NCBI RefSeq assembly: GCF_003581645.1
Contig: NZ_QXFK01000014.1
Coordinates: forward strand, 496,001-560,000
Origin: Pelagerythrobacter aerophilus
GTDB taxonomy: Bacteria; Pseudomonadota; Alphaproteobacteria; Sphingomonadales; Sphingomonadaceae
Length of the DNA stretch: 64,000 nucleotides
Reading direction: 5' to 3'
The notes under the pieces were generated by a model. It did no database searches, was not told the origin of the DNA, and saw only the letters and a program-made list of their open reading frames with translations. The translations under genes and the position numbers were made by a program. This document shows positions 37,591-50,570 of the stretch, in pieces. Every line of letters starts with the position of its first letter. Positions within the stretch are counted from its first letter, which is position 1.

Positions 37591-38469
37591 CTAGTCCGGG
37601 CGGCGGCGAACGGCAAGAGGATGCCGTTCGTTGACCAGCGCAACCAGCCGCGCGCTGTCGACGTGAGTATAGATCTGCGTGGTTGCGATATCCGCGTGGC
37701 CGAGCAGGGTCTGGAGCACACGCAAGTCCGCACCGCCCTCCAACAGATGCGTGGCAAAGGCATGGCGTAGTACGTGCGGGCTGACCTTTTCCACCGCCAG
37801 CCCGGCCCGGGTGGCGAGCGCCTTCAAAAGCTGGAAAAGACGCACGCGGGTCAGGTGCTTGCCGCCGCGCGAGGGGAAGAGGTGTTTCGACCCCTCCGGC
37901 CGCAGCTGCAGCCACCGCGACAGCGCCGCGCCCGCGCGGCCGCTGACCGGCACCATGCGGGCCTGTCCGCCCTTGCCGGTCACCGTCAGGAACGGCGCGT
38001 CCCGCGGGACGGCCGAGAGCGGCAGCGAAACAAGTTCGGTCGCACGCAGACCCGAGCCGTAGAGGAGTTCCAGGAGCGTCAAGAGCCGCACTGCGTGCGG
38101 ATGGTCGCCCTGCGCCTCCTCCTCCGCACGAACGAAAAGCGCCTCGACCTCGCCGTGCGAGAGAATCTTCGGCAGCGGACGCCGCGCTGCAGGCCGAGGC
38201 AGTGCGGTCGACGGGTCGTCGCCGCGCTGTCCTTCGTCGACCAGGAAACCGTAGAACTGCCGTAGTGCTGAGGATTTGCGCGCCACGCTCGATGGCGCGA
38301 GCGTCGCCCAGACCTGCCCGAGGCGGGCCAGCTCGTCTCGTCCCGCGCGTTCCAGGGAACCGATCGCTTCCTCCGCCCCTTCGAGATCCCGCCGATACGC
38401 AGCGAGCGTGTTCGCCGCCGCGCCGCGTTCGGCGGCGAGCATGGCGAGAAAATCCTCGATTGCGGACAC
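37591..38469 (-). CDS. xerD: tyrosine recombinase XerD-like (chromosome dimer resolution)
   Basis: A 292-aa site-specific recombinase of the XerC/D type. The N-terminal SAM-like domain is followed by catalytic residues: Arg in G-S-G-L-R-A-T-E, H-V-L-R-H-A-F-A-T-H, L-G-H-A-D-I, and nucleophile Tyr in Q-I-Y-T-H-V. The GTG start at 38469 gives the usual length; the frame to 38562 adds an atypical tail. Position beside accA and aroK matches XerD in related genomes as I recall; XerC cannot be excluded from sequence alone. Confidence 0.88.
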   Translation of the reverse strand: MSAIEDFLAMLAAERGAAANTLAAYRRDLEGAEEAIGSLERAGRDELARLGQVWATLAPSSVARKSSALRQFYGFLVDEGQRGDDPSTALPRPAARRPLPKILSHGEVEALFVRAEEEAQGDHPHAVRLLTLLELLYGSGLRATELVSLPLSAVPRDAPFLTVTGKGGQARMVPVSGRAGAALSRWLQLRPEGSKHLFPSRGGKHLTRVRLFQLLKALATRAGLAVEKVSPHVLRHAFATHLLEGGADLRVLQTLLGHADIATTQIYTHVDSARLVALVNERHPLAVRRRPD

Positions 38470-38572
38470 TAGTTGCCTGCCCGCTCGTCGGAGGAGTTCG
38501 AAGGACGGATGCGGAGCCGGAGCATGAATGGCATTCTGGCGCACGCCCGGCCCGTCCCGCAAGCGGAAGGGA

Positions 38573-40402
38573 TCAGGCGCGTGCCACGGCCTCCGCAGCG
38601 ATCATGCGGGCTTCAGCCGAAAGCCCGACGCGGTTGAGCGCGGAGACGATATGGAACAGGTGCCGCGCAGTCATTCGGTCCCATCCTTCGCCCTGCATGC
38701 CGAGCCCGGCGAGCAGGGCCACGAGCGCCGGGTTGTCGACATCGGCGGCGCGTTCGATCGTGCGCATCCACTTCGTCTGGCGCGAGAGATCGATACCGAC
38801 ACGATCCGAATAGGATTGCGCCGTATCGCCGTCGATCCGCCCCAGCCCCGCCAGCGCCGCGACCAGGAAGCGCGACTTGCGCTGCCCGCTGCTCTCGTCG
38901 GCATCGATAAAGCTATCGAGCGGCCCACCGCCGATGGAATCCCGAGCATCGGGCTGCGCCAGTGCCAGGAGTGCCCAGGCCTCGCTTCCCTGCTCGACGA
39001 CAGACGCCCATTCCATTGCGTCGCGGTCCAGCCCGGCGGCGAGCATCGATGCGATCAACTGCGGGGCGGCGTCAGCCAGGTCCTCGCTCGGCCGCAGGCG
39101 TGCGGCGGCATAGGCAGTGAGGACCAGTCGGCCATAGGCAGACGAATCCGACGCGCCCCAGATCTCCTGCATTGCAGCCAGCCGTGCGGCGGGCTCGCCG
39201 ACATAGGCCGCCCGCAGGCTCGTGGCCGTCTCCGCGGCGGGACCTTCGATGCCTTCGATCGCGTAAATCTGGCTGTAGAGATCCACCATCGCGGAAGCGG
39301 AGAGAATGCCCTCCCGGCCCGCCCGGTCCGCACCGGCCGCGCGCGCCATCGGTGCGAGCATCGGTGCGACAGCAGCAACCCGCTGATAATAAGGCTCCGG
39401 ATCGGCGAGCAGGTTCTCGGGAATTTCCGCGCCGACAGCGGTTGCCACGGCGAAACGCCATGGCGTGATCTCGTTGACCTCTCCCCATTCAAGGGTGACG
39501 GCCCGCCGCCCCGATCCCGCGGCACCCGCATATCGCTGGGCTAGGAGGACGTCGATCGCCGGCGCGGTTCCCCGCGAGAGCGCGCGGCTGAGTTCGGTCC
39601 CGGCGCGCACGCCCTGCCCCGCAAAGGCCGAGCAGATCGAGCGCCAGAGCTGCCAGCGCGCTTCATCGCGGTCGCTGCCCTGAAGTTGAACCGCCGGACA
39701 TGCGCCGACGATGTCCCCGGTCGCAACATAGGCGTCGAGCGCTGCGCCTGTCAGGGCGCCGTTCCAGTTGCTCGTGTCGATATCCTGCGCGATCGCGCGT
39801 GCGGCAGTGTACTCTCCAATGGAGTTGAGCGTCGCGGCGCGCAGGGCTGCGAAGTCGACCGGATCCATGCCTTCAGGCGCTGCAAGCCGGCTCGCGAGTG
39901 CGCGGCGGAGTAGAATATGGCCCCAACGCGAGACGAGCGGCCCGCGCGTTCCGGCAAGCGCTGCGCGCACCAGCGAGGCTGGCTGCGCCGCGAGAGAGGC
40001 AGTCGCGAACCCGCCTTCCTCCGGCGCCAGCACGCCGACTTCTGCGAGCGAGCGACGCGCCGCCGGCGGAATGTCGTAGCGAGGCTTGAGCCCCAGCAGT
40101 TCGTCGAGCTCATCGGTGTCCATCGCTTCGAGTTCTTCGAGCGAAGGCAGATTCGGCGGCAGTTCGATATCCGCAACGTCCAGTTCGGGTAGCGGCTGGA
40201 CGACAGGCGTGTTGGTCGCGCTCGGCGCAGGAGCGGCAGTGCTCGTGGCGGTAGGACGCGGAGTTGGCGTCGGGCTCGGGCTTGGGGTCGGTGCCGGATC
40301 ATCGAACCCTGGCGGCAACAGCGATTCGGGGGCGCTCTGCGCCAGCACGAACGTGGAGCTCAGCGCGAGCGCCGCGCCTCCCGCAAGGAGCGCGGCCCTC
40401 AT
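38573..40402 (-). CDS. exported protein of unknown function with Pro/Thr/Ser-rich linker, 609 aa
   Basis: Start M-R-A-A-L-L is followed by a signal peptide with cleavage near A-Q-S (about residue 22). A low-complexity P-T-P-S-P repeat follows at about 37-70, then an acidic segment (E-E-L-E-A-M-D-T-D-E) and a long Ala-rich, predominantly helical region to the end with tetratricopeptide-like character. I recognise no enzyme motif. The proline-rich stretch could span a gap in the envelope. The ATG overlaps the stop of a 44-aa membrane-peptide gene (ATGA), so the two are co-translated. Extensions upstream of 40402 are not supported. Confidence 0.75.
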   Translation of the reverse strand: MRAALLAGGAALALSSTFVLAQSAPESLLPPGFDDPAPTPSPSPTPTPRPTATSTAAPAPSATNTPVVQPLPELDVADIELPPNLPSLEELEAMDTDELDELLGLKPRYDIPPAARRSLAEVGVLAPEEGGFATASLAAQPASLVRAALAGTRGPLVSRWGHILLRRALASRLAAPEGMDPVDFAALRAATLNSIGEYTAARAIAQDIDTSNWNGALTGAALDAYVATGDIVGACPAVQLQGSDRDEARWQLWRSICSAFAGQGVRAGTELSRALSRGTAPAIDVLLAQRYAGAAGSGRRAVTLEWGEVNEITPWRFAVATAVGAEIPENLLADPEPYYQRVAAVAPMLAPMARAAGADRAGREGILSASAMVDLYSQIYAIEGIEGPAAETATSLRAAYVGEPAARLAAMQEIWGASDSSAYGRLVLTAYAAARLRPSEDLADAAPQLIASMLAAGLDRDAMEWASVVEQGSEAWALLALAQPDARDSIGGGPLDSFIDADESSGQRKSRFLVAALAGLGRIDGDTAQSYSDRVGIDLSRQTKWMRTIERAADVDNPALVALLAGLGMQGEGWDRMTARHLFHIVSALNRVGLSAEARMIAAEAVARA

Positions 40403-40533
40403 TCTGCCGTCTCCGGCAGGTCGATGGGTTCGGCGATGGAGCGTATCGGCTCCTCTCCTCCGTCGATCCAGGCATAGAGCAGCAGTGCGGCGACCAGCAT
40501 CACCACCGCCCAAACGATACGCCTACCCGTCAT
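40399..40533 (-). CDS. 44-aa single-pass membrane peptide
   Basis: It reads M-T-G-R-R, then a hydrophobic helix of about 18 residues (6-23) and an acidic tail (G-G-E-E-P-I, L-P-E-T-A-E). The topology is basic inside, acidic outside. It is translationally coupled to the 609-aa exported protein and divergent from aroK. It may tether or insert with its partner. Function unknown. Confidence 0.6.
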   Translation of the reverse strand: MTGRRIVWAVVMLVAALLLYAWIDGGEEPIRSIAEPIDLPETAE

Positions 40534-40610
40534 TGCCAAGCCAGCAGACCCTTCTTTGCCCGTCCTTGCACAGTTGCGCCGCACCTAGCCCATCTATAGG
40601 CGAAGCGGCA

Positions 40611-41180
40611 ATGACCCAGCAGTCCGAAACATGGAACGACGCCGAAATCGCCCGCGTCGCACGGCGGATCGACCGGCCGGTCGTGCTCGTCGGACTGATG
40701 GGTGTCGGCAAGTCCACCGTCGGGCGCAAGCTCGCCACGCTGCTGAGCAAGAGCTTCGTCGACGCGGACGAAGCGATCGAAGACGCCGCCCAGATGCCGA
40801 TCACGGAGATATTCGACCGCTTCGGTGAGAGCTACTTCCGCGATGGGGAGCGGCGCGTGATTGCTCGGTTGATCGAGGAGCGGCACGGGGTGATCGCCAC
40901 CGGCGGGGGCGCCTTCGTCAACGACGTCACGCGTGCGCTGATTCTTGAGAAGGCGATCGCAGTATGGATCGACTGCGAAGTCGCGACTCTCGTCGAGCGG
41001 ACCGGTCGCCGTAACGTCCGCCCGCTGCTGCGCGACGGCGATCCTCACGAGATACTCACCCGGCTCCATCGCGAGCGCATGCCGTTTTATTCCGAGGCGC
41101 CGATCCGCGTCGCTGGCGAGGACGGACCGCATCTCGACACCGCAATGGCCATAGTGGAGGCAATCGACCGATGGCTGTAG
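40611..41180 (+). CDS. aroK: shikimate kinase
   Basis: Phosphorylates shikimate at the 3-position in aromatic amino acid synthesis. The 189-aa protein has Walker A G-L-M-G-V-G-K-S-T-V, the shikimate-site D-A-D and G-G-G-A-F, and a lid Arg in R-R-N-V-R-P-L-L. Start M-T-Q-Q-S-E-T is used. It overlaps aroB by 10 bases. Confidence 0.96.
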   Translation: MTQQSETWNDAEIARVARRIDRPVVLVGLMGVGKSTVGRKLATLLSKSFVDADEAIEDAAQMPITEIFDRFGESYFRDGERRVIARLIEERHGVIATGGGAFVNDVTRALILEKAIAVWIDCEVATLVERTGRRNVRPLLRDGDPHEILTRLHRERMPFYSEAPIRVAGEDGPHLDTAMAIVEAIDRWL

Positions 41181-42280
41181 TGCCGGTGGAACTGGGCGGC
41201 CGATCCTACGAGGTTCGCATCGGCAAGGACCTCCTGCGCGACGCTGCGCGCCAATGCGCGCCGCTGCTGCGCAAGAGCTCGGTGCCGATCGTAACCGACG
41301 CCAACGTGGCGCGGCGCTGGCGCGAGCCTGTCGAAGCCTCTTTCGCGCGCGAAGGCGTGGAGCCGCACTGGCTCGTGCTCGACCCCGGCGAAGCAGCGAA
41401 GAGCTGGGAAAACCTGCAGCGCGTCACCGACTGGTTGCTGGCGGAGCAGGTCGAGCGGGGCGATCACGTTCTCGCGTTGGGCGGCGGAGTGATCGGCGAT
41501 CTCGTCGGATTCGCGGCGGCGATCCTCAAGCGCGGATGCGGCTTCATCCAGTTGCCGACCACGCTGCTGGCGCAAGTCGACAGCTCGGTGGGCGGTAAGA
41601 CCGCGATCAACACCGGCGCGGGCAAGAACCTGATCGGTGCATTCCACCAGCCCTCGTTGGTCCTGGCCGATCTCGGGGCGCTTGCCACTCTGCCCGACCG
41701 TGAGATGCGCGCCGGCTATGCCGAGGTGCTCAAGTACGGCGTCCTCGGCGACGCGCCGTTCTTCGACTGGCTCTCGGCCCATGGCGTGGAGGTCCTGGCC
41801 CGCGAGGAAGGGTCGCTCGAACACGCAGTCGCCACCAGCGTCGCCGCCAAGGCGCGGATCGTCGCCGAGGACGAGCGCGAGACCGCCGATCGGCGCGCGC
41901 TGCTCAATCTCGGCCATACTTTCGGCCACGCATTGGAGGCGGAGACCGGCTTTTCCGACCGGCTGCTGCACGGAGAGGCCGTCGCGCTCGGCATGGTGCT
42001 CGCGGCGCGCTACTCGGCGCGGCGAGGCGAGATAAGTGACGCCGATGCGGAACGTGTAACACGCGCAGTGAATGCGGCAGGCCTGCCGAGCGAGATCACC
42101 GCCCTCGGTCTCGACTGCGATGGGCGCCGGCTCGCGGAGCATATGCTCCACGACAAGAAAATGGACGCAGGCACCCTCCCCTTCGTCCTCCTGCGCGCGA
42201 TCGGCGACGCCTATGTGGCGCGCGATGTGGAATTGGCAGACATCACCGAGTTTCTGAATGGCGAGCTGCGGGCGGATTGA
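41171..42280 (+). CDS. aroB: 3-dehydroquinate synthase
   Basis: Converts DAHP to dehydroquinate with NAD and a divalent metal. The 369-aa protein contains G-G-G-V-I-G-D-L-V-G-F, D-S-S-V-G-G-K-T, Y-A-E-V-L-K-Y and metal ligands in G-H-T-F-G-H-A-L and H-G-E-A-V-A. It is co-translated with aroK. Confidence 0.97.
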   Translation: MAVVPVELGGRSYEVRIGKDLLRDAARQCAPLLRKSSVPIVTDANVARRWREPVEASFAREGVEPHWLVLDPGEAAKSWENLQRVTDWLLAEQVERGDHVLALGGGVIGDLVGFAAAILKRGCGFIQLPTTLLAQVDSSVGGKTAINTGAGKNLIGAFHQPSLVLADLGALATLPDREMRAGYAEVLKYGVLGDAPFFDWLSAHGVEVLAREEGSLEHAVATSVAAKARIVAEDERETADRRALLNLGHTFGHALEAETGFSDRLLHGEAVALGMVLAARYSARRGEISDADAERVTRAVNAAGLPSEITALGLDCDGRRLAEHMLHDKKMDAGTLPFVLLRAIGDAYVARDVELADITEFLNGELRAD

Positions 42281-42311
42281 CCGCGCGCCTGGTTCAAAGC
42301 ACTCTCGCTCG

Positions 42312-43079
42312 ATGACGCGCTTCGTCGACCTCTCGATCCCGATCACCAACGACGTGATCTCCGACCCCGACGTGATGCGGCCGAAGATCACCTATATGAC
42401 TCACGAGGATACGTGGCAGCAGATCGCCATGTTCTTCCCCGGGCTCGAGAAGGGGGACCTGCCAGACGGCGAAGGCTGGGCGGTCGAGATGCTCGAGCTC
42501 TCCACGCATAACGGCACGCACATGGACGCGCCGTGGCATTACCACTCGACCACCGGCGAAGGCACCCAGCCCGCCCCAAGCATCGACGAAGCGCCACTCG
42601 ATCGCTTTTTCCGCCCCGGCGTGAAGCTCGATTTCAGCCACCTGCCGCACGGCCACGTGGTGAGCGCGGCGGAAGTCGAGGTGGAACTCAACCGAATCGG
42701 CTACGAGCTCAAGCCGCTCGACATCGTGCTCGTGCAGTCGGGCGCGGTTTATGGAACCGCGAACTTCACCGACCAGGGCGTCGGCCTCGGCGCGGAAGCA
42801 ACGCTATGGCTGACCGAACGCGGCGTCGAAGTGGTCGGCACCGACGCTTGGAGCTGGGACGCGCCCTTCAGCCACACCGCCCGCCGGTGGGCGGAAAACC
42901 GCGATCCCTCGATCATCTGGGAAGGCCACAAGGCCGGCCGCATCCGGCCCTATTACCAGATCGAGAAGCTCACCAACCTGGAGAGCCTGCCGAGCCACGG
43001 CTTCACGCTAAGCTGCTTCCCGGTGAAGATCGAGCGCGCCAGCGCCGGCTGGATCAGGGCCGTGGCGCTGATCGACTAG
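42312..43079 (+). CDS. cyclase family protein (kynurenine formamidase-like)
   Basis: A 255-aa metal-dependent hydrolase with the family motif H-N-G-T-H-M-D-A-P-W-H-Y, which supplies the divalent metal ligands, and a later C-terminal H-K. Members include bacterial arylformamidase KynB and isatin hydrolase, so an amide or lactam is a likely substrate. No tryptophan-degradation genes are adjacent. The start at 42312 lies 31 bases after aroB; a frame start at 42258 overlaps aroB. Confidence 0.88.
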   Translation: MTRFVDLSIPITNDVISDPDVMRPKITYMTHEDTWQQIAMFFPGLEKGDLPDGEGWAVEMLELSTHNGTHMDAPWHYHSTTGEGTQPAPSIDEAPLDRFFRPGVKLDFSHLPHGHVVSAAEVEVELNRIGYELKPLDIVLVQSGAVYGTANFTDQGVGLGAEATLWLTERGVEVVGTDAWSWDAPFSHTARRWAENRDPSIIWEGHKAGRIRPYYQIEKLTNLESLPSHGFTLSCFPVKIERASAGWIRAVALID

Positions 43080-43446
43080 AACAGGCGCGAGCCGTTCGGC
43101 ACCGGCTTGTCGGGAGCGAATAGCACGACCTCGCCCGCCTCGTCGGCAAAGCCCAAGGTCAGCACTTCGGACATTGCCGGGCCGATCTGGCGCGGCGGAA
43201 AATTGACGACCGCCGCGACCTGCCGCCCCGGAAGCTCCTCAAGCGTGTAGTTCGCCGCGATCTGCGCGCAGCTCTTCTTCTCGCCGATCACAGGACCGAA
43301 ATCGATGCGCAACCGGTAGCTCGGCTTGCGCGCCTCGGGAAATGCCTCGGCCGCGACGATCGTGCCGACGCGGATATCGGCCTTGAGAAACGTCTCGAAA
43401 TCGGTTTGCTCGGCGGCGGGCGCGTCGGGCGAATGATGGAGGTGCA

Positions 43447-43447
<1 letters not shown>
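43076..43447 (-). CDS. csaA: tRNA-binding domain protein, CsaA-like
   Basis: A 123-aa single OB-fold domain of the tRNA-binding type (F-L-K-A-D-I-R-V-G-T-I, then V-N-F-P-P-R-Q-I-G and S-E-V-L-T-L-G-F). It has an N-terminal His/Pro-rich extension. CsaA has been described as a dimeric secretion-related chaperone and tRNA binder; its exact role is unsettled. The ATG shares a base with the pccA stop (TAATG). Confidence 0.88.
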
Positions 43448-46333
<2,886 letters not shown>

Positions 46334-46337
<4 letters not shown>

Positions 46338-47419
46338 TCCGCCGCCTCCGCCACACGGCGCGCACGCCCAGAGGCTCTCAGAGGCTCCTCGCCTTGCAGC
46401 GCCGTCAGCCCAAGCTTCGCGAACAACGCGCCATCGCTGTCGTCGCCCGCATTGGGTGCGGTCAGGAGCTTGTCGCCGGTGAAGATCGAATTCGCGCCGG
46501 CGAGGAAGCACAGGGCCTGGGTCGTCTCGCTCATCGACTCGCGGCCGGCGGAGAGGCGGACCATGCTGAGCGGCATGGTGATCCGCGCCACCGCGACGGT
46601 GCGGACGAATTCGATGTCGTCGATCTTGGCGAGCGGGGTGTCGGCCAGCATGTCGCCTAGAACGGTACCCTTGACCGGCACCAGCGCGTTGACCGGCACG
46701 CTTTCCGGGTGCTGCTCCAGCGTGGCGAGCGTGTGGATGAAGCCGACGCGGTCCGCGCGCGTCTCGCCCATGCCGACGATCCCGCCCGAGCAGACGTTGA
46801 TCCCGGCCTGGCGCACGTGGTCCAGCGTCTCCAGTCGCTCGTCCATCGTGCGCGTGCTGATGACGCGCTCGTAGTACTCCGGGCTACTGTCGATATTGTG
46901 GTTGTAGTAGTCGAGCCCCGCTTCGGCGAGCTGCTCGGCCTGGCTCGGCGTCAGCATGCCGAGCGTCATGCAGGTCTCGAGCCCCATCTCGCGCACGCCC
47001 TTCACGATCTCGATGATCTTGGGCATGTCCCGATCTTTGGGATTGCGCCAGGCGGCGCCCATGCAGAACCGCTGGCTGCCGTGATCCTTGGCTTGCGCCG
47101 CGGATTGGAGCACCGCCTGCACATCCATCAGCTTGGTCGCTTCGACGCCGCTGTCGGCATGGACGCTCTGCGAGCAATAGCCGCAATCCTCCGGGCACCC
47201 GCCGGTCTTGATCGAGAGCAGCGTGCAGAGCTGCACCTGGGCAGGGGGATGGTTCTCCCGGTGCACCGAGGCCGCATGGAACACGAGCTCGGTAAAGGGC
47301 AGGTCGAACAGCTCGGTGATTTCTTCGCGCGTCCAGTCGGTGCGAATCTCCCCGAGCCCTAGTGAACTTGATTGTCCCATCTGCACGGGGGCTCGCATCG
47401 GTTCGTGTGTTTTGTTCAT
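46334..47419 (-). CDS. bioB: biotin synthase BioB
   Basis: A radical-SAM enzyme inserting sulfur into dethiobiotin. The 361-aa protein has [10 protein letters not shown] for the [4Fe-4S] cluster, and the conserved Y-N-H-N-I-D-S region. The ATG at 47419 (M-N-K-T-H-E-P) overlaps the DUF3445 gene stop by 4 bases; the longer open frame upstream is that gene in another frame. No bioA/D/F genes are adjacent. Confidence 0.97.
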
Positions 47420-48222
47420 ACTCGCTGTCCGATAGCGACCTCGCGCGTTTGCGCAAACCCTTGCAACGCGGCGGCATAGTGCGGCGCACCGCGGCGGTCG
47501 CCCTCGCCCGACAGCAGCTGCTCCATCGCACCGGCGAGCCGGGTCACGTTCGCGTCCGACAGCGAGCTCAGCGGCGCGACGTAGACTCCGATGGTGAACA
47601 CGATCGCGCCGGTTTGCGGCAGGCGGCGCAACGTCTGGCGTTCGGAGCGGACGAACAGCGTTTCGCCGGCGTTCTCGGGTGTGACATGGGCGAAGGCCCG
47701 CTCGGGCGCTTCGGCGACCCAGCGCAGGGCGGGCGTCGCGGCGATGAACCAGTTGCAGCGGCCGAATATCCGCCCGGGGGCGAGCCCGGAGATGAAGCGG
47801 TCCACGCCGCTCGCGAGTTGCTCTGCATAGCCCTGGATCGGCGCATGCATGGCCGCGAGCGGGAGACCCATCTTCTCGGCCGGCCGCCAGTCGCTCGGGA
47901 AGGCGACCGCGGCGCCGACGAGGCGATAGACATCCTCGCCCTCGCGGCGCGTGAGCAGGCACATGTCTTCCCATCGCGCCTGCGCGGCTTCCGGCAGCCC
48001 GCCGTTAATGCCAAGCATCGCTGCGAGTTCGCGACCCGGCGCTTCGCTCTCAGGCGCTAGCTGGATGCCTTCGGGATAAGCCGCGAAGCCCGCCTTGCGC
48101 GCCTCGAGATCCGGGGCGGGATCGAGCCATTCGTCTTCCGACAGCGCAGCGAGCCCCATCTTGAGCACACCTCCTCCGCGAGCGCGAGGCAAAAGCTCGT
48201 CGACGGAGAAGCCGAGGGTCAC
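47416..48222 (-). CDS. DUF3445 heme-dependent oxidative N-demethylase family protein
   Basis: A 268-aa protein of the heme-dependent oxidative N-demethylase (HODM) alpha-subunit-like family. Typical features are [15 protein letters not shown] and a mid-protein N-W segment. HODM removes methyl from dimethylamine. The other subunits are not next to it, so function here is uncertain. The start is GTG. It sits between the mutase and bioB in the same transcript. Confidence 0.75.
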   Translation of the reverse strand: MTLGFSVDELLPRARGGGVLKMGLAALSEDEWLDPAPDLEARKAGFAAYPEGIQLAPESEAPGRELAAMLGINGGLPEAAQARWEDMCLLTRREGEDVYRLVGAAVAFPSDWRPAEKMGLPLAAMHAPIQGYAEQLASGVDRFISGLAPGRIFGRCNWFIAATPALRWVAEAPERAFAHVTPENAGETLFVRSERQTLRRLPQTGAIVFTIGVYVAPLSSLSDANVTRLAGAMEQLLSGEGDRRGAPHYAAALQGFAQTREVAIGQRV

Positions 48223-48231
48223 GAGGCTATC

Positions 48232-48316
48232 CCGTCACCCCAGCGCAAGCTGGCGTCGGGTGCCGCATGCTCCGGCCGGGCGGAGAACGATCCCAGCCTC
48301 CGCCGGGATGACGGGG
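48232..48316. repeat. REP-like palindromic cluster between mcm and the DUF3445 gene
   Basis: Two small hairpins, CCAGC-GCAA-GCTGG (48240-48253) and ATCCC...GGGAT (48289-48308), with a GTCACCCCAGCG context match the genome-wide palindrome type. They sit within the operon, where they could stall RNases or attenuate transcription. Confidence 0.55.
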
Positions 48317-48322
48317 ATTCGA

Positions 48323-50500
48323 TCACTCCGCCGCCTCGGCGCGGTCGTCGCCGGTGTCCTCCCCGGCGGGCGGCATGTTGTGGCCGAGCAGGCGCAGCAT
48401 GTCGGCGGCGCATTCGACGACGTTGGAGCCGGGCCCGTAGATGCCCTGGACGCCGGCCTTGCGCAGGAACTCGTAGTCGCTCGAGGGGATCACGCCGCCC
48501 GCGACGACTTTGATGTCCGCACGCCCCGCATCCTTCAGGAGCTGGATCAGCTCGGGGATCAGCGTCTTGTGACCCGCTGCGAGGCTCGAGGCGCCGATCG
48601 CATCGACGTCGGCCTCGAGCGCCATCTCCATCGTCTCGCGCGGGGTCTGGAACAGGGGGCCGCTCAGCACCTCGAAGCCCATGTCGGCGAAGGCGCTGGC
48701 GATCACATTGGCGCCGCGGTCGTGCCCGTCCTGCCCCATCTTGGCGACCATGACCCTCGGCTTGCGGCCGAGCCGGCGTGCAACCGCCTCGACCCCGCGC
48801 ACCACCTGCGCATAGCGTTCGTCGTCCTTGTAGGCGGCGCCGTAGATGCCCTTCACCGGGCGCGGCATCGTGTCGTAGCGGCCGAAGGCTTCCTCCATCG
48901 CGGCGGAGATCTCGCCCAGCGTCGCCCGCTCCCGCGCAGCATCGACCGCCAGCGCGAGCAGGTTGCCCTTGCCCTTCGCACCTTCGGACAGTGCCTTGAG
49001 CGCCGCCTGACACTTCGCCTCGTCGCGATTTGCACGCACGCGTTCGATCCGCGCGATCTGGCTCTGGCGGACCTTGGTGTTGTCGATGTCCAGCGTCTCG
49101 ATCGGGTCCTCGTCCTTGAGGCGGAACCGGTTGACGCCGACGATCACGTCCTCGCCCCGGTCGACCCGCGCCTGACGTCCGGCAGCGGCTTCCTCGATCA
49201 TGCCCTTGGGCCAGCCCGCGGCGACCGCCTTGGCCATGCCGCCCTCGCTCTCGACCCGCTCGATGATTGACCAGGCCTCGTCGACGAGCTGCTTGGTCAG
49301 CGCCTCGACATAGTACGAGCCGCCGAGTGGATCGACCACGTTGGTCATCCCGGTCTCTTCCTGCAGCACGATCTGCGTGTTGCGCGCGATGCGGGCGGAG
49401 AAGTCGGTCGGCAGCGCGATCGCCTCGTCGAGCGCATTCGTATGCAGGGACTGCGTGCCGCCGAGCATCGCGGCCATCGCCTCGATCGTCGTGCGGATGA
49501 CGTTGTTGTACGGGTCCTGCTCGGTCAGCGAGACGCCGCTCGTCTGGCAGTGCGTGCGCAGCATCTTGCTGCGTTCGCTCTTGGCGCCGAGTTGAGTCAT
49601 CGCACGGTGCCACAACGTGCGCGCGGCGCGCAGCTTGGCGACTTCCATGAAGAAGTTCATGCCGATCGCGAAGAAGAAGCTGAGCCGCCCGGCGAACTTG
49701 TCGATATCGAGCCCGCTGGCGACGCCGTACTTCACGTATTCCATGCCGTCGGCGATGGTGAAGGCGAGCTCCTGCACCTGCGTCGCCCCGGCTTCCTGCA
49801 TGTGGTAGCCGGAGATCGAGATCGAGTTGAACTTCGGCATGTGATCCGCCGTGTAGGCGAAGATGTCGGAGATGATCCGCATGCTCGGCTCGGGCGGGTA
49901 GATGTAGGTGTTGCGGACCATGAACTCCTTGAGGATGTCGTTCTGGATGGTCCCGGTGAGCTGATCGGGGCTCACCCCCTGCTCCTCCGCAGCGATGATG
50001 TAGAACGCAAGGCACGGGATCACCGCGCCGTTCATCGTCATCGACACGCTCATCTCGCCCAGCGGAATGCCGTCGAAGAGGATCTTCATGTCCTCGACGG
50101 TATCAATCGCCACGCCCGCCTTGCCGACGTCCCCCACCACGCGCGGATGGTCGGAGTCGTAGCCGCGGTGGGTCGCAAGGTCGAAGGCGACCGACAGCCC
50201 CTTCTGCCCCGCCGCTAGGTTGCGGCGATAGAAGGCGTTCGATTCCTCGGCAGTCGAGAAGCCCGCATATTGCCGGATCGTCCACGGCCGCCCCGCATAC
50301 ATGCTCGCCTTCACGCCCCGCGTGTACGGCGCGAAACCAGGCAGGCCCGGATCCCAGCCCTCGACATCCGCCTCGGTATAGAGCGGCTTCACATCGATCC
50401 CCTCCGGCGTATGCCAGGTGAGATCGCGGCCTTTCACTTCCTTCTCGGCGAGGCTTTGCCAAGCGGAGAGGTCGGTCGCGTCGTTTTTCTGGTCGGTCAT
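48323..50500 (-). CDS. scpA: methylmalonyl-CoA mutase, single-chain type
   Basis: A B12-dependent enzyme isomerising methylmalonyl-CoA to succinyl-CoA. The 725-aa single chain has a TIM-barrel N-terminal part ([10 protein letters not shown]) and a C-terminal cobalamin domain with [10 protein letters not shown]. It completes propionyl-CoA assimilation with PccA. It has no N-terminal extension and is of the usual length. Confidence 0.95.
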   Translation of the reverse strand: MTDQKNDATDLSAWQSLAEKEVKGRDLTWHTPEGIDVKPLYTEADVEGWDPGLPGFAPYTRGVKASMYAGRPWTIRQYAGFSTAEESNAFYRRNLAAGQKGLSVAFDLATHRGYDSDHPRVVGDVGKAGVAIDTVEDMKILFDGIPLGEMSVSMTMNGAVIPCLAFYIIAAEEQGVSPDQLTGTIQNDILKEFMVRNTYIYPPEPSMRIISDIFAYTADHMPKFNSISISGYHMQEAGATQVQELAFTIADGMEYVKYGVASGLDIDKFAGRLSFFFAIGMNFFMEVAKLRAARTLWHRAMTQLGAKSERSKMLRTHCQTSGVSLTEQDPYNNVIRTTIEAMAAMLGGTQSLHTNALDEAIALPTDFSARIARNTQIVLQEETGMTNVVDPLGGSYYVEALTKQLVDEAWSIIERVESEGGMAKAVAAGWPKGMIEEAAAGRQARVDRGEDVIVGVNRFRLKDEDPIETLDIDNTKVRQSQIARIERVRANRDEAKCQAALKALSEGAKGKGNLLALAVDAARERATLGEISAAMEEAFGRYDTMPRPVKGIYGAAYKDDERYAQVVRGVEAVARRLGRKPRVMVAKMGQDGHDRGANVIASAFADMGFEVLSGPLFQTPRETMEMALEADVDAIGASSLAAGHKTLIPELIQLLKDAGRADIKVVAGGVIPSSDYEFLRKAGVQGIYGPGSNVVECAADMLRLLGHNMPPAGEDTGDDRAEAAE

Positions 50501-50570
50501 GGGGACGCCCGATCCACCATTCCGGCGGAAATTTCAATGCGAGCCTGGTTTGGCCGGCGCCAACGTACGA

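Noticed and set aside
38591-40590. Proline-repeat region near 40190-40310 as a tandem DNA repeat or CRISPR
   Set aside because: It is coding low complexity (P-T-P-S) without regular unit length or spacers.
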